Source of the DNA: Platerodrilus igneus
Lineage: Eukaryota > Arthropoda > Insecta > Coleoptera > Lycidae
Length of the DNA: 64,000 nt
Direction: 5' to 3'
Assembly (NCBI GenBank): GCA_036346225.1
Contig: JARFIW010001109.1
Location: 248,001 to 312,000 of the forward strand
Below the pieces are notes generated by a model. That model saw only the letters and a program-made list of their open reading frames with translations. It ran no database searches and was not told the DNA's origin. The translations under genes were made by a program, and so were the position numbers. The number at the start of each line of letters is the position of its first letter. The stretch's first letter is position 1. Below, piece after piece: positions 1-11,740 of this stretch.

Positions 1-119
1 ACACCGTTTGGAAGCCAACGATGGGTTCACCACTTTTCTTACATCGCCAGCGCCGAGCTTGAACTCAACTGAAGATTTATCTTTTGAGCTTTCTTAGAGG
101 AAGAGGACCATCAAAGTTC

Positions 120-1254
120 TCAAAAGAATTCCTAAAGGGGTCAGATTTCCCAAGGCAAGTAAATTCGCAAAAATACTGGAAATCTGCGTAGAGAAAAACG
201 ACGTTAATTCCTGGAGAGCTTTGTTTATCTTTAGAATTTTTACTAAATTCACCTCTATCACCTGAACTGTCTAAAAAGGCTTCTCTGCCAACGCGACTGA
301 GAGGACTTGGTATTCGGAGATGCAAAGACATCTGTGTTCCTGCCTTTCTCTCTTTTTCTTTTAGTGTCAGCAAACTTGTCAATTTGATGTTAAGTCTAGA
401 TGACTCCAACAGGCCCCAGAACACTTTCTATGAAGAAGGAATAAATGAATGGACGAAGTTGACCTCTGACTCGGAGATACCCAACGATCCCTCTTTCCAG
501 CGATCATGGGATAATGTTATCATTAATAACATTTTTGAGAAGAGTAAACCGACCACACCTGCGGATAATGCTATAACTCTGGCTTTACAAAATCCTGAAG
601 CTAATGCGTCGCTAAACGTCATTCCATCCAAGACAGTCGGCACACTATTGGAAAACAATGCAATAGCAATAGCTCTTAGACTCGGATGCAAAATTTGTGA
701 ACCACATATTTGCGTCTGCGGCTTAGAAGTTGATTCATCAGGACATCATAGACTACGCTGTGCCAAATGCGTAGGACAGTACTCAAGACATCAGGAACTT
801 AATAACATCTTGTCCAGGGCTCTCACCTCTGCAAAGATCCCGTGTTGTCTTGAGCCTTGCGGATTGTTCAGAGATGATGGAAAAAGAGTAGATGGAATGA
901 CCTTTATTCCTTGGACACAGGGCAAAAGTTTAGTATGGGACGCTACCTGCTCCGACACACTTGCACCTTCTCACCTACCACATTCATCATTAGAGTCAGG
1001 ATATGCTGCAAAAATAGCTGCTTCTGGGAAAATAAGGAAATACTCATCAGTTTTGGAACAAAATATGCACTTCCTTCCTTTCGCAGTGGAAACAATGGGA
1101 ACTTGGTGTGAAGAAGCTATTCAGTTTGTGAACAGCCTTGCCGGAATATTAACATTGCACACTGGAGAACCTAGATCGAAACAGTATTTGGTTTAAAGGA
1201 TAGGTATCACCATTCAACGAGGAAACGCAGTTTCAATTATGGAAACCTTCCCTC
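120..1254 (+). pseudogene. C-terminal fragment of a reverse transcriptase with restriction-like endonuclease (REL) domain
   Basis: The long open frame is 384-1196, but homology starts earlier. An in-frame stretch from about 192 holds RGLGIRR, typical of the region after the RT thumb, and a different frame from about 120 reads RIPKGVRFPK, so at least one frameshift lies near 190-260. In the main frame the order is a Cys/His cluster (CKICEPHICVCG, then GHHRLRC), RHQELNN, and GKRVDGMTF followed by GKSLVWDATC. This is the layout of the REL endonuclease that follows RT in some non-LTR-type elements. The usual PD of the nuclease reads VD here. TAA at 1194-1196 interrupts the frame, and the recognisable tail RIGITIQRGNAVSIM continues in phase. 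The RT core is not in the window. The family name is from memory of similar proteins, not from a search. Confidence 0.7.
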
Positions 1255-1364
1255 CTCAAGAAAATTTACACGAAGTGTTTTACTTTTTAGAACATAGAAA
1301 CAATTCAAAAGTTCAGTTTGTTTATTATTTTCTCTGTGAAATGTTACAAAATAAAAAATTCAAC

Positions 1365-2858
1365 AATTAGCAGGCTGTACTGATGAATTTAAACCTCTAA
1401 TAATGGGAATTGAAAGTAGTGGAGCAAAAATTACAAATGACTTTATAAAGTCTAAATTATTAGAAGGTAATTATGAAGGTCCTGTAAAAACTACCATTTT
1501 TAGTGGAAATAAACTCATTAAAAAACGGGTTCCTAAGAAGCGAATAATAAAATGTTATAATTGTGGAAAAAACAATCATAAGGCTTCTGAATGCTCTGCA
1601 AAACAAAGCTGATAGCAAATTTGAAAAAGCAGAAAGATCCTCTACAAAAAATGAAGCAAAAACTGCATACAGAGCAACATTTTTATCGCAGAAAGACAAG
1701 CCGAAGTTAAATGATTGGTATGTTGATAGTGATGCAACACATCATATGACACCCTCGGCAGAGTTCCTATATAATCAATGTAAAAGTGATATAGAAAGAA
1801 TTACAGCTGCTAATGAAGGTTACGGATATGGACAATATTATATTAGTATTAAATAAACAAGAGATTACAGTGAAAGATGTATTAGTAGTCCCAGAGCCAT
1901 CTGCTAACTTACTATCAGCTATGCAAATAGTGAATAAAGATTGTACCATAACGTTTAATAAAGATGGGTGCAGCATCTACGATAAAATTGATAAATTCTT
2001 AGTGAAAACTAAATCTAACTCTGGTGTCTACAAGCTGCAAAATGAGGAAGTGACTAGCAAAAGCAGAAGGAAGCGATATGATGATATGACATTGTCGTTT
2101 AGGACACATGAATTTTTCTGACCTGAGAAAGACGAAACGTATTGCAAATGGAGTAGATTTCAGTAATGATGTGAATGGTATTAAAAGTTGTGAAATTTGC
2201 ATAAAAGGCAAGCAATCACGTGCGCCATTTAAGCCTTCATTGTCCCACTCAGAAAAATTACTTCAATTCGTTCATACAGATTTATGCGGTTCTGTGGAAA
2301 AAGCATTGATCGATGATGCAAGGTATTTCTTAACTTTCATTGACGACTATTCGAGGAAAATATACATTTATTTCCTGAAGTCAAAAGATTTAGTACTGGA
2401 ATGTTTTAAGGAATTTAAGCAATTAGTAGAGTGTCAAACTGGAAAAACAGTTAAAGTTATTCGATCCGATAATGGAAAAGAATACTGTGGCAACGATTTT
2501 GAAAATTTCTGTAAAAGAAATGGTGTAGTTCACCAAACGTCTAACACATACACTTCTCGGCAAAATGGCGTTGCTAAACGAGCAAATCGTACAATAGTGG
2601 AAAAAGCAAAGTGTATGCTATTTGACTGACGCAAATCTAGACAAAGTTTATTGGGCTGAAGCTGTAAATACATCAGTTTATATTATTAATAGATCCGTAA
2701 GTTCAGTATTAAATGAAAATACTCCAGAAGGGTTATGAACTAATACATGTGTTGATCTCAATCATTTGAAGATATTTGGGTCACCATTTATGATTCATAT
2801 CCCAAAACAAAACCAGAAAAAATGGGATCCGAATCAAAAAAATTGATTTTTTTCTATG
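1365..2858 (+). pseudogene. Ty1/Copia retrotransposon, 5' part: gag zinc knuckle, protease, integrase
   Basis: First of three pieces of one Copia element. Gag is truncated at its 5' side. A CX2CX4HX4C zinc knuckle starts at 1553. Protease follows (DWYVDSDATHHMT; the usual active-site DSGA reads DSDA). A frame change near 1815 leads to the GAG-pre-integrase segment, then integrase at 2108-2629 with VHTDLCG and IRSDNGKEY carrying the first two catalytic Asp. The third catalytic residue should be Glu in QNGVAERANR, but codon 2576-2578 is AAA, so it reads Lys. The integrase C-terminus continues in other frames to about 2850 (YWAEAVNTSVYIINRS, HLKIFGSP), where a foreign insertion begins. No 5' LTR is seen; the element abuts the REL fragment. 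Several stops and frameshifts make it non-functional. Confidence 0.85.
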
Positions 2859-3190
2859 ACTGGAAAAAAATTTGACATTTAATGTTTCTTGAGGTAACAA
2901 AATAATAATAATAATAATAATTTTGTATATTTCAACATGTAACATGTTTGCATGTGCTCTGTGCTTTTTAAATTAATTCTTAGAGTTAAACTGCAAGTTT
3001 TATAGTTTTATTTATACCATCTGAATACTAATCTACTGGGTTATCTGGTGACATTAGTGTTTTTAAGTGCAGTGTTTTTATTGAAGAATAGTTCCTACTA
3101 GAAGCAGTTAATTTTTCTACAAAATTGCAAGGACATTCATAAAATTAGTTATCAATACACAGTGATAGTCTTATCTTCAGGTGTTTTGTG
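2859..3190. other. Left edge of the insertion that splits Copia; AAT microsatellite
   Basis: No gene is seen. A short (AAT)n run lies at about 2901-2921, and the rest is AT-rich DNA without recognisable coding. It lies between the Copia integrase break and the LINE ORF1 and may be the LINE's 5' UTR, an older insertion, or both. I could not define a target-site duplication. Confidence 0.4.
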
Positions 3191-6100
3191 ATTTCTAATA
3201 AATATTGTTTGGAATTTGAATTCAAGACAGGGCAGTATTTAGCAGCATTCAACTTATTATTTATTTATGTTGGAAGGTATTTGGAGTTAAAGTTTCAATC
3301 ATGGGTGAAGATGGAGACAAACCTGTCACTATTTCTATTAGTAAAAAGTGCAATAGTTGTCTTAGAGGTGTCAAAGGTGATGTGAGATGCATCTCCTGTG
3401 CTTCCTCTTTTCATCCTGGCTGTGCAGTAAGACTAAAAGGTACACTTATAATTGGATATGATAGGTTGTTATGTGCTGAATGTGCTGCACCCTCCATTAT
3501 CTCTGATGAGGAGTTTGGTGATGACTTAGGTCAAGATTCCAAAATTCTACGAGCAATCTTAAAATGTATGCGGCAAAATGCTGAATTTTTCAAAATAAGT
3601 TTCTTTCAATGGAAATTGAAATTGCTTATTTAAAGAGCAAATTAGTAAGTTTTCAAAGTGGTAGTTCCATGGTGAACCATGCTTCAAGTTCTCACAATCA
3701 TATATTGGGTACACGGTTAACACCTACTCAGGTCTCTAATTTACCAATAACTAATGACCAAGTTAGTAAGGCTATACATTCAGTAGAATATGCTGTCGCA
3801 GCAAAGAATAGTAGCAAAACTATGAATACGATTATTTCTTTGAATAGTGATTGCTCAGTTCCTGTGACTATGGCATCTAATGTGGAATCCGTTTCTAACA
3901 CTGAGTTATGCAATGAATCCAATTCAGAAAATTGTATGAATTCTGAGACTTGGTTGGATGTTGCTAATAGGAGAAAAAGCAAATTAAAATCAAGAAACAA
4001 GGTTATCATTGGTACCCAAACTGTGTTACCCAATTCAGCTCTTTTAGTGGTAGTGTAAAGAAAACTTGGCTGCATTTGAGTAGAGTTATGGCTAATGCAC
4101 AAACTCCAATTGTGGAAGCCTCACATATTTTGAGATACATGCAGGAAGATGGCGCCAATGGTGTCTGCTTTAAGATTGGCACTAGAGGTAATTTAAATTC
4201 TTTTAAACTGGGAATTCCTGCTGATATTGTTGAAAAGGTCATGTCTCCTTCTTATTGGCCTTGCGGTGTTATGGCACGCTTTTTGAATTTAAGGACAGTG
4301 ATAAGGACAAAGGGAATCTAAAATAATTGCTAAAAGTTCTTTGCAAAATACGACTGTGACTAACAAATTGCCTGATACTGAATTACCAGCTTCATGACTA
4401 ACAAACCCACAAGTTAATAACAGACATTCATCATTCATCAACGTTTTTACCAGAATGTTCGTGGTCTTCGTACAAAACTGTTGATTGCTACCGTGCCAGT
4501 TGTTCTTTCAATTTTGAAATTATTGTCTTGACTGAGACATGGCTGAACAATGATATTTCTAATTATGAGTTATTTCCTTCTACTTACACTGTCTTTAACA
4601 CCAACAGGAACTATTCTGCACTCAATTGTGACCGTGGTGGTGGATCACTTGTTGCTATTACTTCTAATATTAATACTTCCCAGCTTCCTGGTTGTTCCAA
4701 TATACATTTTGAGGACACCTGGGTAAAATCGACCTATTTTCGCAGTGTATAATAATATGTGGAGTATATTTTCCACCCAACTCAAATTGTGAATTGTATC
4801 AAGAATTTATGGACAATGCTGCAAGACTTCAAATGGCTCATAAAAATCCCAAATTTTTAATAATCGGGATTTTAATTTGCCTAAAATTAATTGGGTACCT
4901 GACGTTGATTTTTCAGCACATGTGGCACTTTGCCAATCGAGGCTGAAAATCTAAATGAGAATATGCAATTTCTTAATTTACTGCAGGTTAATGGTGTTTC
5001 TAATTCTTCTGGTAAGTTTTGGATCTAGTTTTGCAGATGAGGGGTTTATGCTCTAGTGCGTGAATCTGATGTTGCTTTAACTACTGTGGACGGTCACCAT
5101 CCTCCCTTGCTTATTTCTATCAAGAGTAATTTTATTCCTCGTATTAGGTTTTGTGAGAATGTCTATGTCTTTGCTTATAAAAAAGCAAACTATGATGAAC
5201 TTAACAGTATGTATAAGTCAATTGATTGGTCAGTTTTAGACAACTTTCAGAGTATAGATGAAGCCATAAATTTCTCCTATTCAACTGTTTATGAAGGTAT
5301 TAATAAATTTGTTCCCATATTAAAAAGAAAGTCTGGAAAATATCCGTGTTGGTATAGTAATTCTTTAATTAAACTCATTCAATTAAAAAATAAACTATAT
5401 AATAGGTATCAGCACTCTAGATTGGAAACGGACTATGTTAGATATTCCACGGCTCGTAAGGAATCAAAACGTTTGATTGACTTTTGTTATTTAAAATTCA
5501 TCTGTAATAGTGAGCTAATGATTTCCGCCAACACAAAACATTTTTGGTCTTTCATTAAGTCATTAAAGAGAGATTCAGGCATTCCAAAACGGATGTCATA
5601 CAATGGCAAAATTCTAAGTGATGCTCGTAGTTTTGCCAATGCTTTTGCCTCAATGTTTGAATCTTGCTATGTTAATCACTTGAATGATCCTCCTCTTCTA
5701 GCAAATGTTCATATTCTTACAATAGCACTACTCTTGTTTCACATTTCTTTACTGAAGATGAAGTAAAAGGAAAATTCATGCCTTAGATTCATTTAAGTGT
5801 GCGGATCTGACGGCATTCCTTCCTTATTCCTACACCAATGCTGTGATAGTCTATCGCAAGCTTTAGCGATTCTTTTAATAAAAGCTTTAGTAGTGGAACA
5901 TTTCTAGCTTGGAAAAGGTCATTTTAATCCCAGTATTTAAATCGGGTGACCGTTCTAAAATCGAGAATTATCGTGGCATATCAATTTTATCCTCTATTGC
6001 TAAGCTGTTTGAGTCCATCATATGTGATGAGTTATTCAGTGTATTTAAAAATTGTATTGCTATTGAACAGCATGGCTTTTTTAAAGGCCGCTCCACTGTC

Positions 6101-7338
6101 ACTAACCTTGCCATGTATCACAATTTTCTTATAAATAGCTTGGAAAGTGGATTACAAGTTGATACAGTATACGCCGATGTTTGAAGCTTTCGACAGTGTT
6201 TGTCACACGTTACTCATTGATAAACTTCGTTTTCTTGGTATTACAGGTTCGTATTTGAAATGGATATATTCCTACTTAGTGAATCGCTCCCAATGTGTGA
6301 AAATTGCAGGCATAACATCCAGAAGCATCAGTGTTTGTCAGGTGTGCCTCAAGGGTCACACCTTGGCCCAATTCTTTATTCTCTTTATTAATGACGTTGT
6401 TTCTGCATTTAAAATACGAAATGCTTACTATATGCCGACGACTTAAAGTTTTTGGGTGTATTAGTTCTATACATGACTGTCTTAAAGTACAAAAGATATT
6501 GACAATCTAGTAATCTACTTGGCTCATAATAAACTCAAAGTAAATATTGGGAAGTGCAAAATTATGAGGTTTACTAAATGTAAAGACTTGATTTTGTTTG
6601 ATTACTGCATTGGATGTTCTAAACTCGAAACTGTGGTAACTATCTCTGATTTAGGGTTGTTTTGATGTTGGTTTAAATTTTATTAATCATATTAATTCAG
6701 TTGTCTCTAAAGCATTTAGGATGTTGGGATTCATTAAAAGAAACTGTATACACATCAACGATGTCCAAGCTTTGAAATCATTATACAATTCCTTAGTTCG
6801 TAGTATTTTAGAATACAATTGCATCATTTGGTCACCTTATTATGCCACTCACATCCAGAAAATTGAGCGTGTACAAATCAAGTTCATTAATTTCATTCTC
6901 TGGAAGCTTAGATATCCGTATGCCGAAAGTTCACATGACATTCGGCGTCGATTGGTCGGTTATCAATCACTGCTAGCTCGACGTACTGCAGCGTTTATAA
7001 TATTTCTTTATAAATTGCTACATGACATAGTTGACTGTCCGAATTACTAAGCATGCTGCAGTTTCGGATACCAGTTAAAGTCACCAGGAGTAATGATTTA
7101 TTCTACATCGGTAGTCATCGTACTAACTATGGGGCTAGTGCATTTAGTGATAAGTTAATGGGAGTTTACAATGCTTCTATACCATCCAATATCGATATTT
7201 TCAATGTCACGTGTAAATATTTGAAGACATCTTTATCCATTTTGTAAAGTGTTAACTATGTTGCTCATTTCTTCATGTATATTATTACTATTTGGGTATT
7301 ACCTGTAAGTAATTAATTTATATAAATAAATAAATAAA
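3190..7338 (+). pseudogene. CR1/Jockey-like non-LTR retrotransposon (ORF1 + endonuclease/RT), inserted in Copia
   Basis: ORF1 starts at 3301 with a PHD-like Cys/His finger (CNSCLRG, RCISCASSFHPGC, CAEC). It continues in shifted frames to about 4320, ending in a conserved block with FKLGIPADIVEKVMSPSYWP. ORF2 starts near 4450 with endonuclease motifs QNVRGLRT, LTETWLNND, DFNLPKINW (frameshifted) and DGHHPP. A linker with KHFWSFIKSLK follows at 5056-5766. RT starts at 5909 (PVFKSGDRSKIENYRGIS, QHGFFKGRSTV), then FEAFDSVCHTLL (motif A, after a TGA), GVPQGSHLGP, and YADD near 6430 in another frame. The C-terminal region runs to about 7245. A TAAA repeat at 7319-7338 marks the 3' end. Many frameshifts make it inactive. 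ORF1 matches the element at 38.8-42 kb in organisation and C-terminal block. Confidence 0.85.
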
Positions 7339-7787
7339 ATGGACTTTTTATGAATTTACCTTTTTTCCCAGGAAAAAAATGAGTACTTTTTTCCCAGGTA
7401 TGTGCAAATAAGTAAGAACACGAAGATAAATAATTTATAGCTGGGTCCACACTTGTAACATTCGGGTGTAACATAACATCGTATCATAACTTCGACGCGT
7501 TCAAAACACCCGATATAAACAACTTAAGCAATTTTTGAAACCACTCTCAGAATTAAATTGACAGATATTTGATTACTTGTTTGAAACTTCAAGTTTGACA
7601 TCGATTGATTTTTTGACTTTAATATATTGTAATATTTTTTTCAATATTAAATCATTGTTTTGCCTCTCACAGAAAAAAATAGAGTATTATACACGGGTAA
7701 AAATGTAAGATTTTAACTCTCGGTGTTTTGTTTCCCTCTGCTACCTCGAGCTAAAATCTAGTACTTTTTCCCTTGTATAATAAATAA
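7339..7787. other. Unclassified insert between LINE tail and Copia; inverted repeat
   Basis: No gene is seen. It contains repeated 'gtactttttcccaggta'-like motifs near 7379 and 7759 and an imperfect inverted repeat with ~35-nt arms at 7684-7718 and 7749-7783. It may be the remains of a small terminal-inverted-repeat element next to the LINE tail. Copia coding resumes at 7788. Confidence 0.4.
7684..7783. repeat. Imperfect inverted repeat, ~35-nt arms, ~30-nt spacer
   Basis: The left arm begins gtattatacacgggtaaaa and the right arm ends ttttcccttgtataat; they are reverse complements with a few mismatches. The right arm stops five bases before the Copia frame resumes, so it may be the terminal repeat of an inserted element. 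Confidence 0.5.
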
Positions 7788-8451
7788 CTATTTGTAGGAT
7801 ATTATAGTGAAACTACTAAAGGTTACCTATGTATAAATCCGGTTACAAAGAAAATAGAAACAAGTAGAGATGTCATTTTTATGGAAACCTAATCAAAATC
7901 AAAAGAAAATGAGCTTACATTTTTGGATGACCAAGATGATGATTCAGTGGGAGATTGTAAAGAGTATAGTGCAGAAGAAATGCCAACAATGGATGCAAAA
8001 AGTTCAAGTGAAGAGGACCCTGATGACATCAAATCATACATTCCTGTTGAAGCGGTTACAGAACCTATTATAGAAACCAGGAAATCAAATCGTACACTGA
8101 AACCTCTTAAACTTCAAGAATATGTATACTCGTCAAAAGCAACAGTTGAAAATTATGGTCCAATAACACTGGATGATGCACTTTCAAGAAGCGACTCAAA
8201 AGATTGGAAGTTAGCACTAAAAGCTGAGATAAAATCGATGGAAGATACCAAAACATGGGATTTAGTAGAATTACCCAAGGATTGCAAGGCAATTAAATGT
8301 AAGTGGGTATTTAAAACAAAAAGTGATGGTCCTACTATCCGTTACAAAGTTCATCTTGTAGACGAAGGATGTTCACAACAGTATGGAATAAACCACACTG
8401 AAACATACTCGCCAGTAGTTCGTTATATATCTATTCGTTATTTAGTTGCTT
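7788..8451 (+). pseudogene. Copia element, middle part: integrase-RT linker and start of reverse transcriptase
   Basis: The frame picks up with LFVGYYSETTKGYLCI, which joins logically to the KKLIF end of the 5' part. SRDVIFMET follows, then a stop, then the acidic linker and RT N-terminus (KSNRTLKPLKLQEYV, DWKLALKAEIKSMED, IKCKWVFKTKSDG, ETYSPVVRY). The frame ends at LVAL where the 1,815-bp insertion begins at 8452. It carries one stop (in 'acctaatca' near 7890) and otherwise stays open for 177 codons. Lys/Arg and D/E content matches canonical Copia RT. It is part of the same element as 1365-2858 and 10267-11545. Confidence 0.85.
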
Positions 8452-10266
8452 TGTAACATAATTTTTTGCCGTTTAATAAAATGAAGTTTCAAGACTGTAT
8501 CTAAAATAGTTTAAAGTAAACAGTTATAATTTTATTGGTGCGAAATTAAATTGAGAGAATATTCTCACAGTTCAAAATAAAAATATGGAGTATTTAATAA
8601 CCAAATAATAATTCTGAATGCACCGATACTGATACAATAGAGCTTGCACAAGTTCATCACTAATATATAACGATTTCCGGTCGAACAGATAAACACGTTG
8701 TTACACGAAACAAGCAAGCATGTCTGGTAAAAGTAAGCGATGTGACTTTCACATTCCTTAAATGCTTGTTGTGGCAGGGTCTTCAGGTACAGGACATTTA
8801 TCAATGGTATGTAATTAATGTTTAAGTTTCATCACATAAAGCTTTAAATTTTAGCGCAAAAAATAAGAAAGAAAATTATTAAATGTTAAATTAAAATAAT
8901 ATAAACTTGGATAACAAAATGTAAAAATTCCCACATTGATAGAAAATCCAGTTTAGCAACGCAATATGGCGGAACCACATTAGGCATTTTACACGAGGTC
9001 TCGAAATGCAAGATGGCAACAACTGTTTAAGGATTCGTTTGGTGAAGCTTGAATATTGAATTTTGTCGATGGTTAGTTTAACATGCTATGAGGATGATGT
9101 GCCAAGTATAAACAGCTGATGAGGATTTTTTTACATCGGTAACGTACAATGATGATGAAGTAGTTATTTTGAATTTTAAAATGTCACGTGCGATAATGTT
9201 TGTATTGATTGTTGGTTAGCTTAAAAATTTAGTATCTCTTTTAATTGTGTTCGGTAGATAATTTTGAAAAATATTGCTAGAGCATTTCATTAAGGAAATT
9301 TTGTTGAGTGAAGATTTAAATTATAATATTAATACCTGTTCGGCAGTTATCATAAATGCCAATTATACAAAAAGGAAAACAATGAGTGAAATTTAAATGA
9401 ATAAACCTAAAAGCTTGTTTGCTCAACAAACAAGTTGCATGTGTTGTTGACAGATTTGAAATAATTTAACTTTTAGTGACCTGAATTTTTAGTTGTTCAT
9501 GTTGCACTTATTTAGTAATTTGTTATTTCAACTAAAAAACTATATAATTAATGGAAACATATGTGAACCATTTTGTTAGATCTGATTCTTGGGGAATTTG
9601 AAATTATTGGTCGTTACCTTATAAACAGAAACTTAATTTTTGACTATTTAAAAAGTAGATAATTATAATTTTGAAAATTACTCATGATCAAATATTTTTG
9701 TACATATGTCTTATGAAAGCAAGAGAATATTTATTTATTTTTATTATAAATGATGAACCAATTTGGTCATTTTCATATAGTGAAACTGATTTAAAGAGAT
9801 GAATTTAGTATGATGTTAAAATCCAGTGAATATCTTAACATAAGTATCCTTAGTTGGTTTTGAGACACAAACAGCTGTCTCCATTAATTTGTTTTAATAT
9901 ATTTATGCATTTATTACAGGTACTAACTGTTACGCTAGTAACAACCAACGTGTTTATACTTTGAAAGGTTTCTGCACTTTCCTTTCAGGTTTTTCTATCA
10001 CAAATTGTTACATTAAAGGTGTATTGGCACCTGGCAAATCCGTCCTTTCACAGACACACACCCCGCCCCTGTGTCTCATCAAAATCTGCTGCAGTTAGAG
10101 TTCAGAGTTAGACCGAGGACCCCATAAAGGACCTTTGACGGAAAATTTACATCTCACGTGTAATAAGAATCTGCGTAGTTTTCTCTGCGAGTCTCTTTGC
10201 CTTTATTGGGGAGGGTATAATAATTTTCTATAAAAGAAATAATAGAAAATAAAAATATACGTTTCA
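8452..10266. mobile_element. 1,815-bp TG...CA insertion with 4-bp target duplication (solo-LTR candidate)
   Basis: The insert begins TGTAACATAATTTT and ends TATACGTTTCA. The tetranucleotide GCTT is duplicated at 8448-8451 and 10267-10270, and removing the insert restores the Copia reading frame exactly (LVAL-AAKYK). TG...CA ends and a 4-bp duplication are the signature of a Gypsy or BEL-type LTR. A TATAAAAG motif lies at about 10230. I see no coding sequence inside, so a long solo LTR is the simplest reading. A non-autonomous DNA element is the alternative: the two ends share a loose TG-AAC-TA-ATTTTT inverted similarity. Confidence 0.6.
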
Positions 10267-11545
10267 GCTTTAGCAGCTAAATATAAGCTAAAAATTGACC
10301 AATTGGATTCTGTCACAGCCTTCCTACAAGGTGATCTTACAGAAACAGTATATATGCAGCAACCAGATGGGTACAATGATGGAACTAATAAGATGTGTAA
10401 ATTGAATACAGCTATTTATGACTTGAAACAAAGTGGTCGTGTATGGAACCTTAAACTTGAAAAATTGTCGAAGCCGTTTGGTCTTAAAAAGTTTCGAAAT
10501 GACCCTTGTGTTTTTTTTTCAAAGAAAACTGTTAACTAGTAGTGGCAATTTATGTCGACGATTTATTGATTTTTTGGAAGAATATAGAAGAATTGGATGA
10601 TCTTTAAAGTAAGCTGCATAAACACTTTCACATGAAAGATTTGAGAAATGCAAAGAGTTGTATTGGATTTAATATTATGTATGTCAACGACTACGTAATA
10701 CAATTGGATCGATCAACCTACATTAATGAAATTTTAGAAAAATTTGGCATGAACAGTTTTAAACCAGTGGCTACACCAAGGGATCCAAATCAAAAGCTGT
10801 TCCAAGAAATGTGCGAAAATGATGAATTCTTGAATAAAGTTCCCTATCAGAAAACTGTTGGACGCTTATTATATTTGGCTCAAGGAACAAGGCCAGATAT
10901 CGCATTTGCTGTCAATGACATAAGCCATTTTAATAACAATTATGGTGAAGCACATTGGAAAGCGGTAAAACTCTATATTTAAAAGGAACAAGTAACTTAA
11001 AACTACATTACAGTGGATCTGAAGCTTTATGCGGATACTCGGATGCTCATTGGGCATCGGATATAAATAAGCATGTACTGGATATGTGTTTAAACTAGCA
11101 GGTGATGCTATATTATGGGCTCTAAACGACAACCTACAGTTGCTCTATCTACTAGTGAAGCCGAATACATGGCACTGGCAGCAGCTAGTCAAGAAGCAAT
11201 CTGGTTAAAACAATTTGGGCAGAATTTAGATTCTTGTATTTAAGAAAAACCTATTGAGATAAGTGTGATAATCAGAGTTCAATTAAACTAACAGAATCAT
11301 ATGGATATAGAGCTAGATCGAAACATAGTGATGTTAGACACCATTACGTTTGAGACAAGGTTGAAGATGGAACCATCGTTGTTAGTTACGTAACTACCGA
11401 ATGTATGGTGGCTGATAATTTGACGAAAGCTGTTCCAGGTCCTAGACAATTATTTTGTGTTAGAGGAATGGGACTAATTAATGGTAATTAAATAGAAAAA
11501 TAGTTTTTTGTGTTATGGCCTGTTATTTCTCTCATTTTATTAAGT
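10267..11545 (+). pseudogene. Copia element, 3' part: RT catalytic domain and RNase H
   Basis: RT resumes with AAKYKLKIDQLDSVTAFLQG (motif A region, LDSVTAF) at 10268 and runs to a stop at 10537-10539. The catalytic YVDD box is at 10551-10562 in the +1 frame. The thumb follows (MKDLRNAKSCIGF from 10632) and then the RNase H connection (KTVGRLLYLAQGTRPDIAF). RNase H continues in broken frames with GYSDAHWASD, TVALSTSEAEYMAL and LTKAVPGPRQL near 11430. Stops and single-base shifts are frequent. The element ends at a purine-rich tract, aagtgggagtgt, at 11545-11551, the usual Copia polypurine tract just before the 3' LTR. Confidence 0.85.
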
Positions 11546-11549
11546 GGGA

Positions 11550-11740
11550 GTGTCAGTAATAAATCTAATATAGGGCTTAATGTTATATATCCCTGTATAT
11601 TCTGTTTTTATGTTGATTAATAACATATGGAAACAAAAATTTGTTGTTGATACAAGCTAGTAATTTGGATAGAAATAAATACAGTTTCTTTTTTGATGAC
11701 TGCTAACTAACTTTAACTTCATTCCACAAACTTGCTACAG
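11550..11740 (+). repeat. Probable Copia 3' LTR (approximate)
   Basis: The sequence directly downstream of the polypurine tract starts TGTCAGTAATAAATC, as a Copia LTR would. The right end is a guess placed before the next element, and no 5' LTR is available to align it with. Confidence 0.4.

Noticed and set aside
77..424. 115-codon minus-strand open frame
   Set aside because: It lies opposite the plus-strand REL/RT fragment, whose motifs are clear; no domain on the minus strand.
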